Source of the DNA: Methanomicrobium sp.
GTDB taxonomy: Archaea > Halobacteriota > Methanomicrobia > Methanomicrobiales > Methanomicrobiaceae
Direction: 5' to 3'
Assembly: GCA_017553245.1 (NCBI GenBank)
Contig: JAFZMT010000203.1
Span: forward strand, 1 to 6,590
Length of the DNA: 6,590 bases
Shown here: positions 1-4,616 of the stretch, one piece after another
Position numbering within the stretch: the stretch's first letter is position 1
Layout of the letters: the number at the start of each line of letters is the position of its first letter
Program-made: the position numbers and the translations under genes
Notes under the pieces: model-generated
The model's database searches: none
What the model was told of the DNA's origin: nothing
Seen by the model: only the letters and a program-made list of their open reading frames with translations

Positions 1-46
1 CGGCGGCTGGCTGAAGAAGAAGCTGGACTTGGGCGGCGGGAACTGA
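1..46 (+). CDS. 3' end of an upstream MATE-family transporter paralog (partial)
   Basis: The reading frame from position 2 gives GGWLKKKLDLGGGN followed by a TGA stop at 44-46. This matches the C-terminus of the complete MATE transporter that ends at 1613 (GGWLKKKLDLDGES), with 51 of the first 57 bases identical at 1-57 and 1568-1624. The fragment is therefore read as the tail of a second MATE transporter in tandem with the next gene and in the same orientation. The basic GGWLKKK tail would be the cytosolic end after the last membrane helix. Only 14 residues are visible, so whether the upstream gene is intact cannot be judged. Confidence 0.8.
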   Translation, partial: GGWLKKKLDLGGGN

Positions 47-57
47 AACTTCTGTAT
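1..57 (+). repeat. Direct repeat, copy 1 (tail of upstream MATE paralog)
   Basis: This segment is a diverged direct copy of 1568-1624, with 51 of 57 positions identical by eye. The similarity runs past the stop codon by about 11 bases and then fades in AT-rich sequence. It looks like the right-hand edge of a tandem gene duplication rather than a mobile repeat. Confidence 0.75.
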
Positions 58-79
58 AAAAAATTCAAAAATCAACAAT

Positions 80-95
80 TTTACTTTTTTTCGGA
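80..95 (+). terminator. Possible oligo-T terminator of the upstream MATE paralog
   Basis: A run of seven T residues (85-91) lies about 40 bp after the stop codon at 46, inside AT-rich sequence with no clear hairpin. Archaeal RNA polymerase commonly terminates at T-runs without strong hairpins, so this is a plausible terminator. Nothing beyond the T-run supports it. Confidence 0.4.
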
Positions 96-135
96 TTTAT
101 CATCCTCAAGCCGTGCGAATCTTGAATGCAATAGC

Positions 136-175
136 TGATATACTTTAAGGCTAAATTTGAATTATCTTAAATTGC
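136..175 (+). promoter_or_regulatory. Likely promoter region of the MATE gene
   Basis: The 157-bp gap between the two MATE genes is AT-rich and holds two TATA-like stretches: GATATACTTTAA at 137-148 and TTATCTTAAAT at 163-173. The second would place transcription start near 195-200, almost at the ATG at 204. The first would leave a leader of about 35-40 nt that includes the CAGGAG at 178-183. I cannot tell which is used. The presence of either suggests that the second transporter can be expressed separately from the first. Confidence 0.3.
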
Positions 176-203
176 CGCAGGAGTCGAAACCATTACCGAA
201 GAG

Positions 204-1613
204 ATGAATCCCAAGCACGTCGGAGAGCATGGAGGAAAAGCGGGTAATGACAATTACATTACCGAGGGCAGTCTGCTAAAAGCCCTTCTCATAGTCGCAC
301 TGCCGATTATCATGAGCAACGCCCTTCACAGCGTTCTTGAGATCGTCGACATGTACTTCATAGGGCAACTGGGAGAAGCCTCGATTGCGGGCGGCTCGGT
401 GAGCATGTCGCTCATGATGGTGCTCAGAATCCTGTTCATAGGGCTTATGACGGCAACCGCGGCATTCGTGGCGCGGGCTTACGGATCAAACAATCATGAT
501 AAAATTCCTGAAATTCTGGCGCACTCTCTTATAATTTCGGTAGGTATCGCCCTATTTCTCGGGTTTATAGGTCTGTTCAAGTCGGAAGAGATTCTCTTAT
601 TATTAAGCAGGGATCCCGTTGCCGCTGCCGAAGGCGCCAGATATATCACACCGCTTCTGACGGGCATTTTTTCCGTAATCATACTGATGCTTATCGTGGC
701 AGCATTTCAGGCGAGCGGCGATTCTAAGACGCCGATGTTTGTGATGATTGCCATCAATATCATCAATATTATCATGAATCCGGTTCTTATAGACGGTTTT
801 TTCGGTCTGCCCGCATTTGGAATAGCGGGCTCGGCATATGCCACCTTAATCGCAAGGACATGCGGTATAGCCATCTTCGCAGGGATTATCTATCTCCTGC
901 CGTCATATAAGTCAAAACCGGTAAGACTGCCCGTGCATTTCGAATTCAGACCGAAACTGCTTACGGATATTCTGTTTGTCGCAATCCCCAGCGCCGTTCA
1001 GATGGGTATCAGAAGTGTGGCATTCATACTCATGATGTGGATTATCGCCTTCTACGGCGAGGCTGAGATTGCGGCATACGGCGTCTGTATAAGAATCGAT
1101 ATGCTGGGACTCATCATTGTCATGGGTTTCGGCACGGCAGTCGCCATCATGGTCGGTCAGAATCTGGGCGCACAGAAGCCCGAACGCGCCATACAGGCTG
1201 TCAAATACGCTGTTGCAATTTCCGTAGGCTTCATCTGCGTGATTGCGGCAATCTACATTATATTCGCCCCGGAGATCCTTGCTGTTTTCGGTCTTGAAGG
1301 CGAGGATCTTGACGTGGGTATAAGTTTCATGCATGTGATACCGCTCTCCTACTGGATAATTGCGACCACCCTGGTGCTCGGTTTTGCCATGAACGGCGCA
1401 GGCGCTACAAGACCCGGAATGTATTCGGCAATCATCGGTATGCTCATTGTCCAGTGCTCTGCGGCGTATTTCATGATGATCAACAAATTTCCGATTGACT
1501 TTATCTGGTATGCGATTGTTTTGGGTTCGATATCCATGTGCACGATGAACTACCTGTTCTTCCGTCACGGCGGCTGGCTGAAGAAGAAGTTGGACTTGGA
1601 CGGCGAGAGCTGA
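204..1613 (+). CDS. MATE family efflux transporter
   Basis: This 469-residue polytopic membrane protein has the size of a complete MATE (multidrug and toxic compound extrusion) transporter. Such proteins export cationic drugs or metabolites in exchange for Na+ or H+. Twelve hydrophobic segments can be traced, six per lobe, roughly from residue 26 to 232 and from 253 to 453. Family-like signatures are TEGSLLKALL before helix 1, VDMYFIGQLG (residues 48-57), GDSKTPM (172-178) in the N-lobe, VGQNLGAQKPERA (317-329) in the C-lobe, and GAGATRPGM (398-406). The substrate cannot be read from sequence. The start is the first ATG of the frame and leaves a 19-residue polar tail before TEGSLL. The only SD-like site, CAGGAG at 178-183, lies about 20 nt upstream, which is too far, so initiation may be SD-independent or at a non-standard codon. 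The C-terminus is nearly identical to that of the gene ending at 46, indicating a tandem paralog. Confidence 0.93.
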   Translation: MNPKHVGEHGGKAGNDNYITEGSLLKALLIVALPIIMSNALHSVLEIVDMYFIGQLGEASIAGGSVSMSLMMVLRILFIGLMTATAAFVARAYGSNNHDKIPEILAHSLIISVGIALFLGFIGLFKSEEILLLLSRDPVAAAEGARYITPLLTGIFSVIILMLIVAAFQASGDSKTPMFVMIAINIINIIMNPVLIDGFFGLPAFGIAGSAYATLIARTCGIAIFAGIIYLLPSYKSKPVRLPVHFEFRPKLLTDILFVAIPSAVQMGIRSVAFILMMWIIAFYGEAEIAAYGVCIRIDMLGLIIVMGFGTAVAIMVGQNLGAQKPERAIQAVKYAVAISVGFICVIAAIYIIFAPEILAVFGLEGEDLDVGISFMHVIPLSYWIIATTLVLGFAMNGAGATRPGMYSAIIGMLIVQCSAAYFMMINKFPIDFIWYAIVLGSISMCTMNYLFFRHGGWLKKKLDLDGES

Positions 1614-1624
1614 GACTTTTGTAT
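1568..1624 (+). repeat. Direct repeat, copy 2 (tail of the complete MATE gene)
   Basis: This is the partner of 1-57. It covers the last 15 codons of the transporter and about 11 bases after its stop. Two of the differences between the copies (positions 23 and 52 of the first copy) are silent or non-coding. Others change residues near the end (GGGN against DGES), so the paralogs are diverged and are not a recent exact duplication. Confidence 0.75.
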
Positions 1625-1658
1625 CCAAAGATTTACAAAATAAGTAAAGCGCACACAA

Positions 1659-2354
1659 TCAGGAGAGAATGACTCTCCGAAGTTCTTTTACCGCCGCCGT
1701 CACATCGGGTTTTGCAAGAACAGCCGAGATTACCGCGCAGCCGTCCGCGCCCGCATCCGTAACCGATTTGGCATTTGAGGCGTTTATGCCGCCGATGGCG
1801 ATTACGGGAAACTCATCGCCGACAGCCTCCCGTATTTGCGCAAGCACCTTAAGCCCTTTTCCGCTCCCCGCGTCATCCTTAGAGGTCGTGTCAAAGACCG
1901 GGCTTAATGCGACGTAATCGGCGCCTTCGGCAACGGCACTGAGGGCTTCGGCAACGCTGCCGACCGAGATGCCGATTAGAAACCCCGTGGATTTGGGCAT
2001 CAGCCTGCGAGCCTCGGAGAGGGGCATGTCATCCTGACCAAGATGGACGCCGTCGGCGCCGGATTTTATGGCGGCGTCAATATTGTCGTTGACGAAAAAA
2101 AGCGGGTGATAATTCGGGTTTTCGGTTTCAAAGCGCTGCTTTATTGCGACAATGTTCTTTGCGGTCGCAGTCAGCCCCGCATCGCCGCAATCCTTTTCGC
2201 GGAGCTGAAGCGCATCGCAGCCGCCGGCAAAGCATAATTCCGCCTGTCTTTCATGGGTAAGCCCCCCCGAGACTTTTATGTCGGTGACGACGTAGAGTGC
2301 ATATGGATGGGGTGCATTGGGATGAAGTACGGGGGGATGAGATTTCGCAGGCAT
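1659..2354 (-). CDS. thiE: Thiamine-phosphate synthase
   Basis: ThiE (EC 2.5.1.3) is a cytosolic TIM-barrel enzyme. It condenses HMP pyrophosphate with hydroxyethylthiazole phosphate to give thiamine monophosphate. The family pattern is complete: ALYVVTD strand 1 (residues 19-25), LQLREKD (49-55) with the substrate-binding Arg and Lys, FFVNDN (86-91), GVHLGQDDM (102-110), GADYVALSPVFDTTSKDDAG (144-163) that binds pyrophosphate, and VIAIGGIN (184-191). From the chosen ATG (codon 2352-2354) it is 231 residues, close to the usual 205-225. The frame stays open upstream to a TTG at 2432, but that would overlap thiM and add a basic tail (RNRKIRQYQ) with no family match. The gene lies 34 bp after the thiM stop on the same strand, so it is very likely co-transcribed and supplied by ThiM. 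SD sequence is poor. It stands alone, without the ThiN or ThiD fusions seen in many archaea. Confidence 0.95.
   Translation of the reverse strand: MPAKSHPPVLHPNAPHPYALYVVTDIKVSGGLTHERQAELCFAGGCDALQLREKDCGDAGLTATAKNIVAIKQRFETENPNYHPLFFVNDNIDAAIKSGADGVHLGQDDMPLSEARRLMPKSTGFLIGISVGSVAEALSAVAEGADYVALSPVFDTTSKDDAGSGKGLKVLAQIREAVGDEFPVIAIGGINASNAKSVTDAGADGCAVISAVLAKPDVTAAVKELRRVILS
1662..1678 (-). terminator. Hairpin at the 3' end of thiE
   Basis: A perfect 6-bp inverted repeat, GGAGAG-AATGA-CTCTCC, occupies the last codons of thiE just before its stop (1659-1661). Reading downstream on the minus strand, the sequence becomes T-rich (1630-1650). A short hairpin followed by T-rich sequence in the 45-bp gap between two convergent genes suggests a terminator for the thi unit. 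The stem is short and overlaps coding sequence, so the call is tentative. Confidence 0.35.
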
Positions 2355-2388
2355 TTTCTGATCCGATTGATATTGCCGTATTTTTCGG

Positions 2389-3195
2389 TTACGGATTAAT
2401 GTGCTTAATCTTTGCATCGACCGCGAACTCAACGGATTTCAGGCGTGACATCTCATCGGCAAGACCTGCCCTGAATGAGTAGGGTCCTTTTGCGTAGGTT
2501 GCCGCCTTCTGACCGCACAGACCCATGAGCGCAACGCCGCATGCCGCGGCGGTGAGATACTGGTCGGTAACCGCACAGAATGCGCCGATGATTGACGCCG
2601 TCATACAGCCCGTTCCCGATAATGCGCCCATTCTGCTGCTGCCGTTAGAGACCGTAAGCACGGTTTCGCCGTCCGAGACTATATCAACCTCGCCGGTCAT
2701 GACAATGACACTGCCGGTGAGCTGTGCGCATTTCTTTGTGACCTCAACGCGGTCGCCTTCGAGACCTCCCGAATCCACACCGCGGACGGTTGCCTGAGCG
2801 CCGGCGAGAACCCCTATCTCACCCGCATTACCTTTAATCACGGCAAACTTTACCTCTTTTAAGAGCCGCAGAACGCTCTCTGTTCTGAGCTTGGTTGCCC
2901 CGATGCCGACGGGGTCGAGAACAACGGGGATTCCTTTTTTGTTTGCGGCAATACCCGCGACAACCATCGAGTCGATGAGTGCGGGTGAGAGGGTGCCGAT
3001 GTTTAAGACAAGGGCGTTTGCTATGCCCGTCATCTCCTCAACCTCTTCGATGCAGTCTGCCATTACAGGCGATGCACCGACGCATATTGTGATATTGGCG
3101 CAGTCGTTTACCGTAACATAATTGGTTATGTGGTGGATCAACGGTTTTTTACTCCGTATCTCATCCAGAAGTCTGGCGGCAATTTTCTTATCCAT
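2389..3195 (-). CDS. thiM: Hydroxyethylthiazole kinase
   Basis: ThiM (EC 2.7.1.50) phosphorylates 4-methyl-5-(2-hydroxyethyl)thiazole with ATP. This is the salvage route to the thiazole half of thiamine, and its product feeds ThiE, encoded next. The protein has 268 residues, the normal length of this ribokinase-like family. Diagnostic motifs are PLIHHITNYVTVNDCAN (18-34), ASPVMAD (41-47), VLDPVGIGATKLR (92-104), VIKGNAGEI (119-127) for nucleotide and metal binding, MTGEVDIVSDG (166-176), and ALSGTGCMTAS (191-201) with Cys197 as the conserved active-site cysteine. A GPYSFRAGLADEM segment (237-249) matches the usual C-terminal region. It is the first gene of a thiM-thiE unit. No SD site precedes the ATG, but a TATA-like box lies about 29 bp upstream, which suggests a leaderless transcript. 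Confidence 0.96.
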   Translation of the reverse strand: MDKKIAARLLDEIRSKKPLIHHITNYVTVNDCANITICVGASPVMADCIEEVEEMTGIANALVLNIGTLSPALIDSMVVAGIAANKKGIPVVLDPVGIGATKLRTESVLRLLKEVKFAVIKGNAGEIGVLAGAQATVRGVDSGGLEGDRVEVTKKCAQLTGSVIVMTGEVDIVSDGETVLTVSNGSSRMGALSGTGCMTASIIGAFCAVTDQYLTAAACGVALMGLCGQKAATYAKGPYSFRAGLADEMSRLKSVEFAVDAKIKHINP

Positions 3196-3212
3196 TCTCA
3201 GAAATGTTGTGC

Positions 3213-3231
3213 AGTATACTTTATATTCTTA
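3213..3231 (-). promoter_or_regulatory. Probable thiM-thiE promoter with overlapping palindrome
   Basis: On the minus strand the sequence reads GAATATAAAG (3228-3219), a good archaeal TATA-like box centred about 29 bp before the thiM ATG. Transcription would then start within a few bases of the start codon, consistent with the missing SD. Just downstream of the box is a perfect 8-bp palindrome, AGTATACT (3213-3220), positioned where a repressor could block initiation. ThiR-type, ThiN-domain repressors control thiamine genes in several archaea, but I cannot assign this site to any regulator. Confidence 0.45.
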
Positions 3232-3256
3232 ATTACCCTGATTATTTTCGGATTTA

Positions 3257-3327
3257 CGTAACCCGAATTAAATAAACCGAACTTACATAACCCGAATAAC
3301 GTAACCCGAATAACATATCCCGTAAAT
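3257..3327. repeat. Five-unit degenerate tandem repeat, period about 14 bp
   Basis: Five successive units share the core (A)ACCCGAATAA: 3257-3270, 3271-3285, 3286-3299, 3300-3313 and 3314-3327. The spacing between CCGA cores is 14, 14 or 15 bp. Units three and four differ at one base (CATAACCCGAATAA, CGTAACCCGAATAA), while the outer units are more worn. The array lies between the divergent thiM and epimerase promoters. It could be a set of protein-binding sites or replication-slippage debris; nothing in the sequence decides between these. Confidence 0.7.
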
Positions 3328-3341
3328 CAAAAGTATTTAAT
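3328..3341 (+). promoter_or_regulatory. Candidate promoter of the epimerase gene
   Basis: A purine-rich stretch followed by TATTTAAT (AAAAGTATTTAATC) resembles an archaeal BRE plus TATA box. Start of transcription would fall near 3361-3365, giving a leader of about 115 nt that contains the 18-bp repeat patch at 3400-3461. This is the best-looking box in the gap, but other AT-rich stretches exist and no experimental start is known. Confidence 0.35.
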
Positions 3342-3399
3342 CAAACATTACAAAAATAATATGGCAAAACAAGATTTCAATAAGAATTTCCGATATTCT

Positions 3400-3461
3400 G
3401 ATTAATCGGATTGGTCGGATTAATCGTATCAGTTGGATTAATCGTATCGGTCGGATCAATG
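3400..3461 (+). repeat. 18-bp tandem repeat in the epimerase leader region
   Basis: Three full units of 18 bp plus a partial fourth lie head to tail: 3400-3417, 3418-3435, 3436-3453 and 3454-3461. Units two and three differ at only two positions. Each full unit begins with the palindrome GATTAATC, giving three identical palindromes exactly 18 bp apart; the last partial unit has GATCAATG. The patch ends just 8 bp before the G-rich ribosome binding site of the epimerase gene, so it would be part of the mRNA leader if the promoter at 3328-3341 is used. Confidence 0.8.
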
Positions 3462-3468
3462 TATTTGC

Positions 3469-3477
3469 GGGGAGGAG
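3469..3477 (+). promoter_or_regulatory. Strong but unusually close ribosome binding site
   Basis: GGGGAGGAG contains a full GGAGG core (3471-3475) complementary to the archaeal 16S rRNA 3' end. Only three bases separate the core from the ATG at 3479, shorter than the usual 5-9. The family N-terminus (MYSIVTGGAGFIG) fixes this start codon, and there is no in-frame alternative immediately downstream, so the short spacing seems real. Confidence 0.6.
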
Positions 3478-3478
3478 A

Positions 3479-4426
3479 ATGTATTCAATAGTTACGGGCG
3501 GAGCGGGCTTTATCGGCTCAAACCTTGTCGACGCTCTTGTAAAACGCGGTGACAGAATCCTTGTCATCGACAATCTTTCGGCAGGCAGACTTGAGAACAT
3601 ACAAAAGCACATCGATTCGGGAAGGATTCAGTTCCTTAACGCGGATCTGAGGACACAATCCGGCTGGGAAAAGAGTTTTGCCGGCGCGGACAGGGTCTTT
3701 CACATCGCCGCCGACCCCGACGTCCGTGCAAGCGCAGGCATCCCCAAGCCCGTCTTTGAGAGCAATACGGCGGCGACAATCAACGTCCTTGAGGCTATGA
3801 GGCTAAACGGCGTAAAGACGATTGTTTTTACCTCGACCTCGACCGTCTACGGAGAGGCGACCGTAATCCCGACACCCGAGGACTACTCGCCGATGATACC
3901 CATATCGATTTATGCGGGCTCGAAACTTGCGGCGGAGGCGATGATTGCCTCATATGCCTACACCTTTGACATGCGGGCGGTCGTGTTTCGGTTCGCAAAC
4001 ATCATCGGACAGAGGAGCGGTCACGGCGTAATCTGGGATTTCGTCCACAAACTCATGAACAACCCCAAGGAACTCGAAATTCTCGGCGACGGCAAACAGT
4101 CCAAGTCGTATTTCGAGGTCTCCGCCTGCGTGGATGCGGTGCTCTTCGCCGTCGAAAACTCAAAGGATACCTTCAATTTCTACAATATCGGCTCCGAAGA
4201 CTGGATAAGCGTGACCGAGCTTGCCGAAATCGTGGTAAGCGGGATGAAACTCTCTGACGTCAAGTTCAGATACACGGGCGGCACACGCGGCTGGGTGGGG
4301 GATGTTCCGAAGATGCAGCTCAGCGTCGACAAACTGAAGGCGCTCGGGTGGAAGCCGACGACGACCTCAAAAGAATCGGTCAGAAGTGCGGTAAAAACCC
4401 TTCTTGACGAGTTGAATTACTTCTGA
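3479..4426 (+). CDS. NAD-dependent epimerase/dehydratase (GalE-like)
   Basis: This 315-residue cytosolic enzyme of the extended short-chain dehydrogenase/reductase superfamily most resembles archaeal UDP-sugar 4-epimerases. It probably interconverts nucleotide sugars for surface glycans or protein glycosylation. The Rossmann motif GGAGFIG (residues 7-13) and the acidic VIDN turn (29-32) bind NAD. HIAADPDV (75-82) is the family segment after strand 4. FTSTSTVYGE (117-126) carries the catalytic Ser/Thr, with Thr120 at the GalE serine position. IYAGSK (144-149) supplies the Tyr145-x3-Lys149 pair. RFANIIGQ (171-178) and GDGKQSKSYFEVS (203-215) match the substrate-binding half. It is slightly shorter than bacterial GalE (about 338). 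The exact sugar cannot be assigned, and no glycosyltransferase lies beside it. It appears monocistronic, flanked on both sides by short-period repeats. Confidence 0.92.
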   Translation: MYSIVTGGAGFIGSNLVDALVKRGDRILVIDNLSAGRLENIQKHIDSGRIQFLNADLRTQSGWEKSFAGADRVFHIAADPDVRASAGIPKPVFESNTAATINVLEAMRLNGVKTIVFTSTSTVYGEATVIPTPEDYSPMIPISIYAGSKLAAEAMIASYAYTFDMRAVVFRFANIIGQRSGHGVIWDFVHKLMNNPKELEILGDGKQSKSYFEVSACVDAVLFAVENSKDTFNFYNIGSEDWISVTELAEIVVSGMKLSDVKFRYTGGTRGWVGDVPKMQLSVDKLKALGWKPTTTSKESVRSAVKTLLDELNYF

Positions 4427-4448
4427 TGATTACTCCGAATTCCGGTGA

Positions 4449-4484
4449 GACACGGGGTAAGACAGGGGATAACACACGTGGTAG
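4449..4484 (+). repeat. 12-bp degenerate tandem repeat, three units
   Basis: Three adjacent 12-mers are related: GACACGGGGTAA (4449-4460), GACAGGGGATAA (4461-4472) and CACACGTGGTAG (4473-4484). The third matches the first at 9 of 12 positions. The patch begins about 20 bp after the epimerase stop. It is G-rich, unlike the AT-rich gaps elsewhere in the window. With so few and such degenerate units, chance cannot be excluded. Confidence 0.5.
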
Positions 4485-4492
4485 GGCGGGTT

Positions 4493-4515
4493 TGTCTTTT
4501 TGCACAGAAAAGACA
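4493..4515 (+). terminator. Inverted repeat after the epimerase gene, possible terminator
   Basis: A perfect 8-bp inverted repeat, TGTCTTTT and AAAAGACA, flanks a 7-nt spacer (TGCACAG). It lies about 65 bp after the epimerase stop and about 100 bp before the next start. A U-rich left arm (TTTGTCTTTTT) could itself serve as an archaeal T-rich terminator. Equally, the site could be an operator upstream of the next gene, since a TATA-like box follows at 4537-4543. Confidence 0.4.
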
Positions 4516-4533
4516 CTATATTATCCGATAAGA

Positions 4534-4611
4534 CAATTTATAGAGTAGACATACGGCATGACCGAATAACGATATAAACAATAAATGATTTCTGGAGATT
4601 TCAGGCGGAGG
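4534..4611 (+). promoter_or_regulatory. Promoter region and ribosome binding site of the ApgM-family gene
   Basis: CAATTTATAG (4534-4543) is a TATA-like box that would start transcription near 4565. GATATAAAC (4571-4579) is a second candidate. A clear SD, GGAGG at 4607-4611, stands five bases before the ATG at 4617 and fixes that start. The word CCGAATAACG (4562-4571) also occurs exactly in the 14-bp repeat array upstream of the epimerase. Confidence 0.5.
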
Positions 4612-4616
4612 ATAAA

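Noticed and set aside
1..57. An insertion-sequence or attachment-site direct repeat at the left edge
   Set aside because: The matched segment is the coding tail of a transporter paralog in both places, and no transposase or integrase is present, so gene duplication explains it.
912..1658. A 248-codon open frame on the minus strand opposite the MATE gene
   Set aside because: It opens with TTG, is rich in His and Cys without any recognisable motif, and lies wholly antisense to a convincing membrane transporter. It is a codon-bias shadow.
2355..2432. Extension of thiE to a TTG at 2432 or an ATG at 2417
   Set aside because: These starts fall inside or directly against thiM coding sequence, lack an SD and add a basic tail not typical of ThiE. 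The ATG at 2354 gives normal length and spacing.
3196..3206. CTGAGA just before the thiM ATG, a word also found in TPP riboswitches
   Set aside because: The rest of the TPP aptamer is absent and the following bases are thiM codons, so the match is chance.
3257..3461. A CRISPR array between thiM and the epimerase
   Set aside because: The units are 14 or 18 bp in direct contact, with no spacers of 30-40 bp and no cas genes nearby.
3337..3612. A minus-strand frame with a repetitive LIRPIRLIQLIRLIRPIRLIRI-like stretch
   Set aside because: The repetitive peptide is only the translation of the 18-bp DNA tandem repeat. The frame overlaps the 5' end of the epimerase and has no independent support.
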